Positions 43,134 to 56,398 are shown, counted from the first letter of the stretch. The stretch is 64,000 nucleotides of DNA from Actinomyces trachealis (GCF_015711475.1 NZ_CP065027.1:124001-188000), one strand, 5' to 3'. Notes: generated from the letters alone by a model not told the origin. Made by a program: numbers and translations.

Positions 43134-46100
43134 ATGACATCCAGTAGGAGACTCAAGGACCCGCTGCTGGTGAGGATGCTGCCCGGGCTGCTCTACTCCG
43201 TCGCCGCGCTGACGCTGGCCAGCAGCGTACTCGTCGGTGTGCCAGTCTTGGAGCAGGTCACCGACTTCCTGCTCACCTGGGTGGTTCCCCTCCCGGTGCT
43301 GGACTGGTTCTCCGCGATCGTCACCTTCATACTGGCTGCGGGCATGGAACGTCGCAAGCGCACTGCCTGGAGGATCCTGGTCTTCCTGGTCGGCCTGCAC
43401 GCGGTCCTGCTGGCGCTGACGCTGCCCACGCTGCTGCTGGCGGACCTGGCAGCGGAGGCAGAGGAGTACGACCCGCTAGTGGTGTACGTCCTGGGGGAGA
43501 ACCTGCTGCTGGTAGTGGTCCTGCTGGCGGGTCTGCTCTTCTACCACAAGCGCTACACAGTACGATCCCAGCCAGGCAACTTCCGTCGTGCAGCACTGGC
43601 CTTCCTGCTCCTCGCTGGCACGGTCACCGCCATCGCCCTTGCGGTGAAGGGGCTGCTGGACGGGTTCGGCACCGAGCAGCTGCTGGCCCTGCTCACCGGT
43701 GAGGGCCCCCAGGGCTGGCTCACCAGCCTGCTAGGGCTGGGGTGGGCGCTCGCGTTCATCCTGGCCTTCTGGATGCTGCTGCGCTCCCAGAAGGAGGACG
43801 CGCGCATCAACCTAGAGGAGGAGCTGCGGGTCCGTGAGCTGTTAGCCGCCCACCCGCAGGACTCCCTGGGGTACTTCGCCACCCGCCGCGACAAGTCAGT
43901 CCTGCTCAACGAGCACGGCGGCGTCGCCTACCGCGTGAGCCTTGGAGTGGCGCTGGCCTCCGGCGACCCCCTGGGCGAACCGGCCACCTGGGTGGCCTCC
44001 GCCCGGTCCTTCCTGCATCACGCAGCCGCCTACGGCTGGACCCCTGCCGTCGTCGGCACCTCGGAGGCCGGGGCGCGGGCCTACGTGGAGGCCGGTCTGC
44101 GGGCACTGCAGATCGGCGACGAGGCCGTGCTGCGCTCCGCCACCTTCCGCCTGGACGCCCTGCCTGAGGTGTGCCGGGCCGTGCGCCACCTGAGCCGGAT
44201 GGGCTACACCGTGCGCATCCGCCGTCACCGCTCGATCCCCGCCGAGGAGCTCGCCCGCCTCAGCACCCTGGCAGGCAGCTGGCTGGCCGGTGAGCCGGAG
44301 CGTGGCTTCTCGATGGCGCTGGGCCGCCTGGCGGACCCCGCTGACGGCTACTGTGTGATGGTGGAGGCCCTGTTCCCGCCGCAGGACCCGCGCGGTGAGG
44401 TGGCGGCCCTGCTGTCTTTCGCCCCCTGGGGCGCGGACGGGCTCAGCCTGGACGTCATGCGCCGCCACCCGCAGGCGGACAACGGCGTGAACGAGCTCAT
44501 GGTCTCCTCCCTCATGGCGCAGGGCCGCGAGCTGGGAGTGAGCCAGGTGTCCCTGAACTTCGCGGTCTTCCGTTCTGCCTTCACGGAGGGTGCCCGCCTG
44601 GGGGCCGGGCCCATCCAGCGGCTGTGGCGGCGCCTGCTGCTCCTGGCCTCCCGCTGGTGGCAGCTGGAGTCCCTGTACCGCTCCAACGCCAAGTACGCCC
44701 CTGAGTGGGTGCCCCGCCTGGTCTGCTACCACGATGCCGGGGACCTGGCCCAGGTGGCCCTGGCCACCGGCGTAGCCGAGGGCTTCGTGACCGTGCCCCG
44801 CTGGTGCGCCCCGGAGCAGACGGCGCAGCCGCGCCGTTGCGAGGAGTGCTCGGCCCGGCTCCTGGCGGCCACGGTGGGAGCCGTGAAGGCCCGTGCGGCC
44901 ACCGGGCCGTGTCGCTCCCGCCAGCAGGAGGCCCGGCTGGCCTGCCGGGCGCACATGCTAGAGCAGGGGCTGGCCCCTTACCCCGCGAGCGTGCCGGTGG
45001 ACGCCTGCTGTGCGCAGGCCGTGGGCGGATGCACGGTGGCAGGCCGGGTGCTGGCCGTGCGCGACCACGGCGGCGTCGTCTTCGCGGACCTGCGGGACTG
45101 GAGCGGGGACCTGCAGGTGCTGCTGGAGACCAGCCGGGCCGGGAACCAAGCCGTGACCCGTTTCCGCCGTCTGGTGCGAGCGGGGGACCAGGTGGCCGCC
45201 ACCGGCACGGTGGCGGCCTCCCGTACCGGCACGCGTAGCCTGCTGGTGGACTCCTGGCAGATGACCTCCAAGGCCCTGCTGCCCCTGCCTGACAAGCGCC
45301 GCGGAGTCCGTGATCCGGAGGCCCGGGTGCGGCAGCGCCACCTGTCCCTGATCACCAGCCAGCGGCAGCGCCAGATGCTGGTGGCCCGTTCCCAGGCGGT
45401 GCAGGCGGTACGCCGTACCCTGCTGGAGCGCGGCTACCTGGAGGTGGAGACCCCGATCCTCCAGGCGGTGCACGGTGGGGCCAATGCCCGACCCTTCCGC
45501 ACCCACGTCAACGCCTTAGACCTGGACCTCTACCTGCGCATCGCCCCTGAGCTGTACCTCAAGCGGCTGATGGTGGGCGGCCTGGACCGGGTCTTTGAGA
45601 TCGGGCGCAACTTCCGCAACGAGGGCGCTGACGCCACCCACAACCCCGAGTTCACCATGCTGGAGGCCTACCAGTCATACGGCGACTACCACACCATGAA
45701 GGACGTGGTACGCGACCTGACTATCGCGGCGGCCCAGGCCGCCCTGGGCACCACCGTGGTGCGCGGCCAGGTAGATGGGGTGGAGCACGAGATCGACCTG
45801 GCGGCCCCCTGGCACAGCGTTACGGTGTGCGACGCCGTCTCCACCGGGCTGGGGGAGCCGGTGGGTACCAGCACCCCGGTGGAGAAGCTGCGCGCCCACG
45901 CGAGTCGCCTGGGTATCAGTTGCGACCCGCGCTGGGGCTGGGGCGAGCTGGTGCAGGAGCTGTACGAGCACCTGGCGGAGGGCACCACGGTGGGCCCCAC
46001 CTTCTTCACGGACTTCCCGGCGCAGACCTCCCCACTGACCCGCCCGCACCGCCAGGACCCGGTGCTGGCCGAGCGCTGGGACCTGATCGTCTTCGGGGCG

Positions 46101-46352
46101 GAGGTGGGAACGGCCTACTCTGAGCTGGTGGACCCGGTGATCCAGCGTGAACGGCTGACCGCCCAGTCCCTGGCCGCCGCTGACGGTGACCCGGAGGCCA
46201 TGGAGCTGGACGAGTCCTTCCTGCAGGCCCTGGAGCAGGGCATGCCGCCCACCGGTGGGCTCGGGGTCGGCCTGGACCGGCTGGTCATGATGCTGACGGG
46301 AGCCTCCATCCGGGAGACCATCACCTTCCCCCTGGTCAGGCCGCAGCGATGA
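43134..46352 (+). CDS. lysX: Bifunctional lysyl-tRNA synthetase / lysylphosphatidylglycerol synthetase
   Basis: A 1072-residue fusion. Residues 1 to about 220 hold several membrane helices. About 220-590 is the DUF2156 (MprF-type) transferase domain that moves lysine from tRNA to phosphatidylglycerol. After a linker, an OB-fold and a class II lysyl-tRNA synthetase domain (about 730-1072) follow, with motif 2 F-R-N-E-G and motif 3 G-L-G-V-G-L-D-R-L. It makes lysyl-PG, which lowers membrane negative charge and protects against cationic peptides. Two further genes overlap its end (ATGA). Confidence 0.9.
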   Translation: MTSSRRLKDPLLVRMLPGLLYSVAALTLASSVLVGVPVLEQVTDFLLTWVVPLPVLDWFSAIVTFILAAGMERRKRTAWRILVFLVGLHAVLLALTLPTLLLADLAAEAEEYDPLVVYVLGENLLLVVVLLAGLLFYHKRYTVRSQPGNFRRAALAFLLLAGTVTAIALAVKGLLDGFGTEQLLALLTGEGPQGWLTSLLGLGWALAFILAFWMLLRSQKEDARINLEEELRVRELLAAHPQDSLGYFATRRDKSVLLNEHGGVAYRVSLGVALASGDPLGEPATWVASARSFLHHAAAYGWTPAVVGTSEAGARAYVEAGLRALQIGDEAVLRSATFRLDALPEVCRAVRHLSRMGYTVRIRRHRSIPAEELARLSTLAGSWLAGEPERGFSMALGRLADPADGYCVMVEALFPPQDPRGEVAALLSFAPWGADGLSLDVMRRHPQADNGVNELMVSSLMAQGRELGVSQVSLNFAVFRSAFTEGARLGAGPIQRLWRRLLLLASRWWQLESLYRSNAKYAPEWVPRLVCYHDAGDLAQVALATGVAEGFVTVPRWCAPEQTAQPRRCEECSARLLAATVGAVKARAATGPCRSRQQEARLACRAHMLEQGLAPYPASVPVDACCAQAVGGCTVAGRVLAVRDHGGVVFADLRDWSGDLQVLLETSRAGNQAVTRFRRLVRAGDQVAATGTVAASRTGTRSLLVDSWQMTSKALLPLPDKRRGVRDPEARVRQRHLSLITSQRQRQMLVARSQAVQAVRRTLLERGYLEVETPILQAVHGGANARPFRTHVNALDLDLYLRIAPELYLKRLMVGGLDRVFEIGRNFRNEGADATHNPEFTMLEAYQSYGDYHTMKDVVRDLTIAAAQAALGTTVVRGQVDGVEHEIDLAAPWHSVTVCDAVSTGLGEPVGTSTPVEKLRAHASRLGISCDPRWGWGELVQELYEHLAEGTTVGPTFFTDFPAQTSPLTRPHRQDPVLAERWDLIVFGAEVGTAYSELVDPVIQRERLTAQSLAAADGDPEAMELDESFLQALEQGMPPTGGLGVGLDRLVMMLTGASIRETITFPLVRPQR

Positions 46353-47119
46353 GCGCCCCACACACCGTCTGGCCCGCACCGGCGGGGCAGCCTGGGCAGC
46401 CGGAGGCTCCCGGGCGGTCCGAGGGGTCCGGCAGGTCCGCCGGGCCTGGGCATACGGCGGGGCCACGGCAGGCTGCCAGGGGCCGGGGGCGGCTGCGGTC
46501 CCGGCTGCTGGCCGGGCTGGTTGTGACCACCTACAACAGCTGGGTGCTCTGGTGGCTCAACGACGACCCCCTGGTGGCGCACGGCTACCTGTCTGAGCTG
46601 GCGGCCCAGGATCAGCCCTACCAGTGGCTCTTCCGCCTGGGTGACCTGCTGGCTGCCGTCTGCCTGCTGTTGACGGCCTGGTGGGGGCACCAGGCATGGA
46701 GGCCCTGGCTGGGGTCCTGGGCTCGGTGGGTTGCCGCGTCCGTGGCGGTGGCCGGGCTGGGTACGGCCCTGGACGCCTCCTTCAACCTGCCGTGCGCGGA
46801 GAGCCGGGACGCGGTGTGTGCCGCCACCCCCTACCTGGTGCGGCACCTGCACGAGCTGGCCTCCGTGCTGGTGGGGTCGGCGCTGGTGGCGGCTATCGCC
46901 CTGGTGGCTTGGGCCCTGGCGCGGCGCGACGGCTGGGGGCGGCGGCCTGTGAGCGTGGCGGCCCTGGCCCTGCTGGTGTCCGGCCTGATGGTGGGCAGCG
47001 TGCTGCTGCCCCTGGCTCTGCCCGCCTCCCGGGGCCCGGTGCAGGCGCTGCAGGTGCTCTTGTGCTCAGCCTGGGTGGGGCTGCTGGCTCTGCGGCTGGA
47101 GGGCGCGGACCGTGCGTGA
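46349..47119 (+). CDS. DUF998-type membrane protein in the lysX operon
   Basis: A 256-residue protein with a Gly/Pro/Arg-rich N-terminal tail of about 45 residues and about six membrane helices. The second half has H-L-H-E-L-A-S and other features I associate with DUF998. Function unknown. The ATG overlaps the lysX stop and the end overlaps the hydrolase start by 8 bp, so it belongs to the same lipid-modifying operon. Confidence 0.6.
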   Translation: MSAPHTVWPAPAGQPGQPEAPGRSEGSGRSAGPGHTAGPRQAARGRGRLRSRLLAGLVVTTYNSWVLWWLNDDPLVAHGYLSELAAQDQPYQWLFRLGDLLAAVCLLLTAWWGHQAWRPWLGSWARWVAASVAVAGLGTALDASFNLPCAESRDAVCAATPYLVRHLHELASVLVGSALVAAIALVAWALARRDGWGRRPVSVAALALLVSGLMVGSVLLPLALPASRGPVQALQVLLCSAWVGLLALRLEGADRA

Positions 47120-48077
47120 GCTGGAAGGTGCCGGTAGGTCCTCCACGGAGTGCAGGCCGGTGGCCGGGACGCCAGCTGCCTTGACGACGCTGCGGCTACG
47201 CCGTCGGCTGGGGTGCTGGGTGGCCTGCGGGCTAGGGCGCGTCCCGAGCCGGTCCCAGGAGCAGGCTCGGGATCCGGTTCAGGAGCAGGGCCGGGAACCG
47301 GGCCAGGCTCCGACCGTACTGCTGCTCAACGGCTGCGGGCTGGGTGCGGCCAGCTGGCAGAAGGTGGTGGCCGGGCTGCCGGGGTACCGGATGATCGCTG
47401 TTGACCGCCCGGCCTACCAGGGTGGGGGCAGTGCCCCGCCGCCCAGCTTGCCCGGGCTCACGCGCCTGGTCTCGCGGCTGCTGCAGGAGGTGGCTGCGGG
47501 GCCGGTGGTGGTGGTCGCCCACTCGATGGCGGCCTTCCAGGCGGAGGCGCTGGCCCGTCTGCACCCGGAGCAGGTGGTAGGGGTGGTGCTGGTGGACCCC
47601 TCCATGCTCTCCCGTCGCAGCTGGCTGCGACCTCTGGGGCGGCGCGCCCTCCACCGTACCAGCAGCCTGGTGGGTCTAGCCTTGCGCTGCCCGCCGCTGC
47701 AGGTGGTGGCGGCTGGGGCCTGGCGTGCAGTCCTGCGGCGGCAGACCCGCGACCCGCAGGCGGTGGCCGTGGAGCCCTGGGTGGGTTCCTGGGCCGGTCC
47801 CGAGACGCTTACGGACGCCGCCGCCCAGTGGCTCTCCTACGGGGGGCAGGCGGAGGCGCTCAGGCGGCTGCGGGCGCGGCAGGACCGGCCCTGCCAGGTG
47901 CCTGCCGTGGTGCTGGAGGCGCCGCCGGTGCCGACGCCACAGCAGGTCGTGGTGCTGGAGAGTGCTTTCAAGACGCTGCGCCGAAGGCGGGTGCCGGGCA
48001 GCCGCCACCTGCTGATGCTGGACGCCCCTCAGGTGGTGGTGGCTGAGGTCAAGCGGCTGCTGCAGGAAGCCAGCTAG
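47112..48077 (+). CDS. Alpha/beta hydrolase in the lysX operon
   Basis: A 321-residue hydrolase. The nucleophile elbow is A-H-S138-M-A (a GxSxG variant with Ala in place of the first and last Gly); the oxyanion segment L-N-G-C-G-L-G precedes it and a C-terminal G-S-R-H (His about 299) completes the likely triad. About 65 Arg/Gln-rich residues precede the fold. The GTG start overlaps the previous gene. Beside lysX it is a candidate aminoacyl-phospholipid hydrolase or acyl-lipid esterase, which is inferred from context only. Confidence 0.65.
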   Translation: MRELEGAGRSSTECRPVAGTPAALTTLRLRRRLGCWVACGLGRVPSRSQEQARDPVQEQGREPGQAPTVLLLNGCGLGAASWQKVVAGLPGYRMIAVDRPAYQGGGSAPPPSLPGLTRLVSRLLQEVAAGPVVVVAHSMAAFQAEALARLHPEQVVGVVLVDPSMLSRRSWLRPLGRRALHRTSSLVGLALRCPPLQVVAAGAWRAVLRRQTRDPQAVAVEPWVGSWAGPETLTDAAAQWLSYGGQAEALRRLRARQDRPCQVPAVVLEAPPVPTPQQVVVLESAFKTLRRRRVPGSRHLLMLDAPQVVVAEVKRLLQEAS

Positions 48078-48282
48078 CTCCCGCAGGCATGGTGCACGCC
48101 TGAGGTGTCCGCTGCCTCGCGGCCTGGCTCCCACAGGTTCTGCGCCTGCTGGGCGCAACCGGTCGTCACGGTCCCTGGACCGCCCGCATCGTGGACGAGA
48201 GAGCGCAGGGACAGTGGTGCCGTTGTCACGGCACCCCGGGTCGCCGTCTCCCGTGACCGCCAGCACCATTCCCCACAGAAAA

Positions 48283-48303
48283 GTTGAGTGGAATAGACTC
48301 AAC
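48283..48303. promoter_or_regulatory. HspR (HAIR) operator upstream of clpB
   Basis: GTTGAGT-N7-ACTCAAC is a perfect inverted repeat, closely matching the HAIR consensus and the sites before dnaK. It lies 76 bp before the clpB ATG. Confidence 0.85.
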
Positions 48304-48378
48304 CTGCTCGCGGTTGGACTCGACAGAGTCGCCGCCCGCAGTCCCGGGCAGCGCGTAACTGCTGAGGAGAGCACACAG

Positions 48379-51078
<2,700 letters not shown>

Positions 51079-51177
51079 GCGCTCTGGGCACCCGGGCCTG
51101 CTCTGCCTGCCCGGTTTGTCTGGTCTGCCTGGCCGGAATGCTGCGGGCTGTGTTCAGGCCTGCTGGCCGCTGCTGAA

Positions 51178-51216
51178 GCGGTATGGGGCCGCCCATATGT
51201 GGCGACCCCATACCGC
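51178..51216. terminator. clpB terminator
   Basis: GCGGTATGGGG (51178-51188) pairs perfectly with CCCCATACCGC (51206-51216), with an additional CGCC/GGCG inner stem and a short loop, followed by TTTG. Confidence 0.85.
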
Positions 51217-51316
51217 TTTGATAACTCCCGGTGGATTAGAAGCTGCTTGACAGCCTGATTAATTGTTGTGATTGCAGCGAAAACCAGAGGTTTATACATT
51301 TTAGAGTGACGCTAGC

Positions 51317-51336
51317 AACCATGTGACAATGTGGTT
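51317..51336. promoter_or_regulatory. Inverted repeat abutting the TetR-family start
   Basis: AACCA-N10-TGGTT ends one base before the ATG at 51337. A TATACA -10-like hexamer lies at 51293-51298 in an AT-rich stretch. It is a candidate autoregulatory operator. Confidence 0.45.
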
Positions 51337-52014
51337 ATGCCAACACTTACAGAAGGTCCGGCCGGTGCGGTGACCACTCATGTGCGCCGCGGCCCAGGCC
51401 GTCCGCCAGCTGGTTCGGAAGACAAGCACGCCCGCGTTCTAGAGGAAGCGGTCAAGTTATTCGGCACCGCCGGCTATGTCGCCACCTCGCTAGCAGACAT
51501 CGCTGCCGCCGCAGACATCTCCAAGGCTGGTCTACTGCACCACTTCCGCTCCAAGGAGGAGCTTTTCGTGGAGGTGCTGCGCGCCCGCGAGGAGGCCGAG
51601 AACAAGGCTGCACCGTTACCCAAGGGTGACAACCCCTGGGTGCTGCTGACCGCCTGGATCGAGCGGCTGAGCAACACCCTCTCCCGCCGCGAGCTGGCCG
51701 CCGTCAACGTGGCCATGAGCGGTGAGGTCCTGCAGATGGGGCCCGCAGCCCGCGAGTGGAAGGCCCAGCGCCTGGACGCCAAGGTGGCCGACCTGGCCGA
51801 CCGCCTGGAACGCGGCAAGCGCGCGGGTTTCCTGCACCAGGACGCGCCGTCGCTGGAGCTGGCGCGCACCATCGTGGCGCTCACCGACGGGCTGCTGGTG
51901 CAGTGGTTCTGTGCCACCGACGGCGGGGCTGAGGACAAGTCCGGCAAGAGCGCAGACGTGCTCTCCGAACTCAAGCTCTACGTGGACATGATCAAGGCTC
52001 GCTGGGCGCTCTGA
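51337..52014 (+). CDS. TetR-family transcriptional regulator
   Basis: A 225-residue regulator. The N-terminal helix-turn-helix is A-V-K-L-F-G-T-A-G-Y, then S-L-A-D-I-A-A-A-A-D-I-S-K-A-G-L-L-H-H-F. The C-terminal helical ligand domain is unrelated to any well-known subfamily I can name. A basic G-P-G-R-P-P stretch precedes the HTH. The regulated genes are not obvious: upstream is clpB with its terminator and downstream is a convergent gene, so it may act only on itself or on distant genes. Confidence 0.8.
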   Translation: MPTLTEGPAGAVTTHVRRGPGRPPAGSEDKHARVLEEAVKLFGTAGYVATSLADIAAAADISKAGLLHHFRSKEELFVEVLRAREEAENKAAPLPKGDNPWVLLTAWIERLSNTLSRRELAAVNVAMSGEVLQMGPAAREWKAQRLDAKVADLADRLERGKRAGFLHQDAPSLELARTIVALTDGLLVQWFCATDGGAEDKSGKSADVLSELKLYVDMIKARWAL

Positions 52015-52090
52015 CCCGCCTAGACCCGCACCTGACCCACGCTAGATGCTGACTGGGGCGAGGACCTGCGCGCCTGTCCCACACAAAGAC

Positions 52091-52120
52091 CGAGGCCCCG
52101 CACCGGAGCGCGGGGCCTCG
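52091..52120. terminator. Terminator after the TetR gene
   Basis: CGAGGCCCCGC (52091-52101) pairs perfectly with GCGGGGCCTCG (52110-52120) around an 8-base loop, followed by TTGT. Confidence 0.85.
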
Positions 52121-52445
52121 TTGTCGGATACGGGGGCGCGGTCCCTGATTCGCGTCATCCCCGAGCACTGCGGTAGGTCAACGGAGTCCCTGATCTCCTC
52201 GTACCGTATTGTGTTCCGACCTCCAAAGCATAAGTCGCTACCGGCCCCTGACGCATCTTCCGGTTTGGCGGAATCTCGCCGTTTTGTGGAAACTCGGCAT
52301 TACAGTTCCATCACAAGGACGCGGATGCTTGTAACACCTGGGGCAACACGGCCAGAGATTTGCCAGAACAAGGCTCCTGGTGCTAGTGAGGTGCGTTTAG
52401 CTACCGAGACAGCTAGCCAAGACCGCCTGCCGCGAAACCCCTGAT
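52121..52445. other. Unexplained 325-bp convergent spacer
   Basis: It lies between the TetR terminator and the end of the glycerophosphodiesterase gene, both pointing inward, so no promoter is needed. It is visibly less GC-rich than its surroundings. A frame is open on the + strand (52046-52444), but its product is unlike any protein I know and its start overlaps the terminator. A small RNA or remnant of a lost gene is possible. Confidence 0.35.
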
Positions 52446-53264
52446 CTAGTTGCCCAGCTTGCCCAGCTCGTGCACCCGGTCCGTGAAGACCCCAGTCACG
52501 CCCCAGCCGAACAGCTCCTCTGCACGCTCCCGCGAGTTCACCGTCCACACATTGACGCCGTAGCCCAGTGCCCGGATCTCCTCGACCTGCTCCCGCTTTA
52601 GGCCCTCGTCTGCCGGGTTGACCGCCTCCGCCCCCAGCTGCTCCACATAGGAACGCCAGTCGTCCAGCAACAGCCCCGTCTCCGTCAGCACCGCCAGACG
52701 CGTGCCCGGGCGACGCTGCCCAAAACGGTCCAGCAGCACCGGGTTGAAGGAGGAAACCAGCACCTGCGCGCCACCCAGCTCCGCGTGCTCATCCAGCAGT
52801 GCCGCGACGCCGTCAACCAGCCGCCTGCAGGCCACTGCCCCCGCCTCACAGGACTTGATCTCCACGTTCACGTGCATGCCGTAACAGCGCACCACCTCCA
52901 GGCTGGCTGCCAAGGTCGGCAGCGGCTCACCGGCAAAAAGCCGGGACCCGTCTGCGGCCTGGAACCAAGAGCCCGCGTCGATACCCGCCAGGTCCGCCGC
53001 CGTCAGATCGTAGTACGGGCCCCGCCGGTCGGTGGTGCGGTCCAGGCGAGAGTCATGAATGACGATCACTGTGCCGTCACCAATCACGTCCACATCCAGC
53101 TCCACCCACCTGGCCCCGTGGCGCCCCGCCAGATCAAAGGCCGCCACCGTGTTTTCTGGTGCCAGTGCTCGCGCGCCACGGTGCGCAAAGACCGTGCGCC
53201 GCCCGGCCGGAACTGGGTTGGGGCAGGGGGCGGGTGGGTAGGCCTGGCTACTTGGTGCACTCAT
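52446..53264 (-). CDS. Glycerophosphodiester phosphodiesterase
   Basis: A 272-residue TIM-barrel enzyme that cuts glycerophosphodiesters to glycerol-3-phosphate and an alcohol. Key motifs are H-R-G-A-R near the start, P-E-N-T-V-A-A-F, E-L-D-V-D-V, I-H-D-S-R-L-D-R-T-T, and the late N-V-W-T-V-N-S. There is no signal peptide, so it acts in the cytosol (UgpQ/GlpQ1 type). I chose the ATG at 53264; a GTG at 53312 would add 16 residues. Divergent from nadE. Confidence 0.88.
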   Translation of the reverse strand: MSAPSSQAYPPAPCPNPVPAGRRTVFAHRGARALAPENTVAAFDLAGRHGARWVELDVDVIGDGTVIVIHDSRLDRTTDRRGPYYDLTAADLAGIDAGSWFQAADGSRLFAGEPLPTLAASLEVVRCYGMHVNVEIKSCEAGAVACRRLVDGVAALLDEHAELGGAQVLVSSFNPVLLDRFGQRRPGTRLAVLTETGLLLDDWRSYVEQLGAEAVNPADEGLKREQVEEIRALGYGVNVWTVNSRERAEELFGWGVTGVFTDRVHELGKLGN

Positions 53265-53349
53265 GGGACCGATGCTGTCACACGCCGCACCCGTGAGGAC
53301 CAGGGCCGACACCCTGGCGGGGCCGCCAAAACGTGAAAGACTCAGGCTT

Positions 53350-55527
53350 ATGAGTCAGGACCCCACCCCCCGGCCCACCATCGTCTTCCACTCCGCCTAC
53401 GACCAAGGTTTCGCACGCGTCGCCGCCGTGACCCTGCCGGTGGTTCTGGCTGACCCCGCCGCCAACGCCAAGGCCATCATCGAGCAGGCCCACAGCCTCG
53501 CCGAACAGGGCGTCTGCCTAGCCGTCTTCCCGGAACTGTCCCTAACCGGCTACTCCATTGACGACCTCCTCCTCAACGCAGTCCTCCTTCAGGAGGTGCT
53601 CACCGCCCTGGAGACTCTGCGCGCCGCATCCTGTGACCTGTCCACCACCCTGGTGGTTGGTGCACCCCTCCGCGTGGGCACCCGCCTGTACAACTGCGCC
53701 GTCGTCATCTCCGGTGGCCAGGTGCAGGGCGTGGCCCCCAAGTCCTACCTGCCCAACTATCGCGAGTTTTACGAGAAGCGGCACTTTGCCAGCGGTGACA
53801 CGATCGAGGGCGAGGGTTGGATCTGCCTGGACGGCGTCAGTGGCTCGCTAGCGGTCACGCCACCGGATGCTCACAGCGACGGCGTCGCCGTCGTCCCCTT
53901 TGGCCCGGACCTGCTGTTCGAGGTGGAGGACGTGCCCGGCATGGTCTTCCACGTGGAGGTCTGCGAGGACATGTGGGTGCCGGTGCCCCCGTCCTCCATC
54001 GCTGCGGTGGCCGGAGCGAACGTGCTGCTGAATCTGTCCGGCTCACCGATCACCGTGGGCAAGGCGGAGGATCGCAAGCTCCTAGCCCGCGCCTCCTCCT
54101 CCCGCAACCTGGCCGCCTACGTCTTTGCCGCCGCCGGGCAGGGCGAGTCCTCCACCGACCTGGCTTGGGACGGCCAGACCTTCGTCTACGAGAACGGCAT
54201 CCTCCTGGGTGAAACTGAGCGCTTCCCCGACGGGCCGCGCGCCACGATCGTGGACGTCGATATTGAGGGCTTGGTGGCTGAGCGCCTCCGCCAGGGCAGC
54301 TTTGACGACAACCGGGAGACTTTCGCCCGCACTACCCCCACCGAACCCAGCTTCACCTTCACCAACCCCACCCAGTTCCGCCACCTGACCATCAGCCGAG
54401 ACACTTTACGGGTGCCGCGCACAGACATTGGCCTGATGCGTACCGTGGACCGCTTCCCCTTCGTGCCGGATGACCCGGACCGCCTGGCCCAGGACTGCTA
54501 CGAGGCCTACAACATCCAGGTGGCCGCCCTGGTGCAGCGCATGCGCGCCATCGGCCTGCCCAAGATCATCATCGGCGTTTCCGGCGGCCTGGACTCCACC
54601 CACGCGCTGATTGTCGCCGCCCGCGCCGTGGACCGCCTGAGCTTGGGCCGCGAGCACATCCACGCCATCACCATGCCGGGCTTCGCCACCAGCGCTGAGA
54701 CCAAGAAGAACGCGCTGGCCCTCGCCCAGGCCTTGGGCTGCCATGTGGAGGAGCTGGACATCAAACCAGCTGCCGAGCAGATGCTCACCGCGATGGGCCA
54801 CCCCTACGGCAGGGGCGAGCGTGGCCGCGAGGTCTACGACGTCACCTTTGAGAACGTCCAGGCAGGCTTGCGCACCGACTTCTTGTTCCGCATCGCCAAC
54901 CATCGTGGCGGCATCGTGCTGGGAACCGGGGACCTGTCCGAGCTGGCCCTAGGCTGGTGCACCTTTGGCGTGGGTGACCAGATGGCCCACTACGGTGTCA
55001 ACGCGGGCATCCCCAAGACCCTCATCCAGCACCTTATCCGCTGGGTCGTCTCCGAGGAGCTGTTCTCCGAGGAGGCTGGCAAGGTGCTGCTGGCGGTGCT
55101 GGACACGGAGATCAGCCCGGAGCTGGTGCCCGCCACAGACGGTGAGCCCATCCAGTCCACCCAAGCCAAGATCGGCCCCTACGCCCTGCAGGACTTCCAC
55201 CTGTGGCACCTGCTGCGCCGTGGCTCTCGCCCCAGCCGGGTCGCTTTCCTGGCGGAGAAGGCCTGGGCGGACGTCACTGTGGGCACTTGGCCGGCCGGGC
55301 TGCCGGAGGCAGAGAAGGTGGCCTATGACCTAGCCACCATCCGCAAATGGGAGCTGGTCTTCCTCAAGCGCTTCTTCTCCAGTCAGTTCAAGCGCTCCAC
55401 CCTGCCCAACGGGCCTAAGGTGGTGGCGGGCGGCTCATTGTCCCCACGCGGTGACTGGCGCATGCCCTCCGACGCCGCAGCTACCGCCTGGATCGCTGAG
55501 CTGGAGCGCAATGTCCCCCAGGCCTGA
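53350..55527 (+). CDS. nadE: Glutamine-dependent NAD+ synthetase
   Basis: A 725-residue two-domain enzyme. The N-terminal nitrilase-type glutaminase has Glu in F-P-E-L-S-L-T-G-Y, Lys in P-K-S-Y-L-P-N-Y and Cys in E-V-C-E-D near residue 206. The C-terminal ATP-pyrophosphatase domain has S-G-G-L-D-S-T near residue 412. It amidates nicotinic acid adenine dinucleotide using ammonia channelled from glutamine. I chose the ATG at 53350, where family similarity starts; the ribosome-binding site is weak. The end overlaps the HAD gene by 17 bp. Confidence 0.92.
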   Translation: MSQDPTPRPTIVFHSAYDQGFARVAAVTLPVVLADPAANAKAIIEQAHSLAEQGVCLAVFPELSLTGYSIDDLLLNAVLLQEVLTALETLRAASCDLSTTLVVGAPLRVGTRLYNCAVVISGGQVQGVAPKSYLPNYREFYEKRHFASGDTIEGEGWICLDGVSGSLAVTPPDAHSDGVAVVPFGPDLLFEVEDVPGMVFHVEVCEDMWVPVPPSSIAAVAGANVLLNLSGSPITVGKAEDRKLLARASSSRNLAAYVFAAAGQGESSTDLAWDGQTFVYENGILLGETERFPDGPRATIVDVDIEGLVAERLRQGSFDDNRETFARTTPTEPSFTFTNPTQFRHLTISRDTLRVPRTDIGLMRTVDRFPFVPDDPDRLAQDCYEAYNIQVAALVQRMRAIGLPKIIIGVSGGLDSTHALIVAARAVDRLSLGREHIHAITMPGFATSAETKKNALALAQALGCHVEELDIKPAAEQMLTAMGHPYGRGERGREVYDVTFENVQAGLRTDFLFRIANHRGGIVLGTGDLSELALGWCTFGVGDQMAHYGVNAGIPKTLIQHLIRWVVSEELFSEEAGKVLLAVLDTEISPELVPATDGEPIQSTQAKIGPYALQDFHLWHLLRRGSRPSRVAFLAEKAWADVTVGTWPAGLPEAEKVAYDLATIRKWELVFLKRFFSSQFKRSTLPNGPKVVAGGSLSPRGDWRMPSDAAATAWIAELERNVPQA

Positions 55528-56398
55528 GCTAGTAGGTGCGGCGCACAACCGTCCAGGGGCTTCCGCGATTCCTCCGGCTGCCAGCCTGCCCAGCAATGCA
55601 GCCACCCGCCGCCTCCTGTCCACGGACCTTGACGGCACCATCGTCTTTGACACCAAGATCTCTGCGGCCGACATCGCCGCCATCCGCCGCTGGCGGGCTG
55701 CCGGAAACCTCCTGGTGGTCAACACCGGGCGCTCTATCGCGGCCCTCGGCTCCGCGCTTGCGGGTAGTGGGTTGGAGTACGACTACGCCGTCCTATACAC
55801 CGGGGCCGTCCTGGTTGACCAGCACGCCCAACCGCTGCGTGTCTCACCTATGCCCGACGGTGTCGTCCAGGCCGTCATGGCTGAGCTTGGGGACGAGGAC
55901 GGCCTAAAGGTTTTTGTGACCACCCTGGACCGCGATTTTATCCTCACCAACAGTTACGCCACTGCCACGGACCTGCTCACGCTCTTTTCCCCAGGCACGC
56001 TCGCGGACCTAGAGGGGCGCACGGTGATCGGCATGCCCTTCCATATCCGTGACAAGGCGCTGCACGAACGGATCATGCACCTGGCCACCGGAGAGTGGGC
56101 CGCACAGGTCAGTGCGGTCCGCAACCAGGACTTTATTGACCTGGTGCCTGTGGGACACACCAAAGGCACTGGCCTGCGTGAGCTGGTTGGGATGCTCACT
56201 GGTCCCGGGGGCGCCTACGCGGGAGAGCATCTGGAGACCTGGTCGATCGGCGACTCTTGGAACGACATTCCGATGCACACCGCCGCCGACCACGCCTGCG
56301 CCATGCCCAGCTCACCTCCTGAGGTCGTTCAAGCCTGCGAGATCCGCACCGGCAGCCTGGCTGAGTTGGTGGAGCGTATCCTCGGCCCGGAGGCCTGA
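55511..56398 (+). CDS. HAD-superfamily phosphatase (Cof type)
   Basis: A 295-residue hydrolase with motif I D-L-D-G-T, then N-T-G-R-S, and motif IV G-D-S-W-N-D-I-P-M near the end. The cap is of the C2 (Cof) type. It probably dephosphorylates a sugar or cofactor phosphate; the exact substrate is unknown. The ATG at 55511 has GGAG upstream and overlaps the end of nadE, so the two are coupled. A GTG at 55451 is less likely. Confidence 0.78.
   Translation: MSPRPELVGAAHNRPGASAIPPAASLPSNAATRRLLSTDLDGTIVFDTKISAADIAAIRRWRAAGNLLVVNTGRSIAALGSALAGSGLEYDYAVLYTGAVLVDQHAQPLRVSPMPDGVVQAVMAELGDEDGLKVFVTTLDRDFILTNSYATATDLLTLFSPGTLADLEGRTVIGMPFHIRDKALHERIMHLATGEWAAQVSAVRNQDFIDLVPVGHTKGTGLRELVGMLTGPGGAYAGEHLETWSIGDSWNDIPMHTAADHACAMPSSPPEVVQACEIRTGSLAELVERILGPEA

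Noticed and set aside
42841-43137. A 98-codon plus-strand frame before lysX
   Set aside because: It overlaps the lysX start, contains the hairpin at 42920-42937 and shows no protein-like pattern.
52046-52444. A 132-codon plus-strand frame after the TetR gene
   Set aside because: It starts before a strong terminator, has no ribosome-binding site and its product has no recognisable feature.
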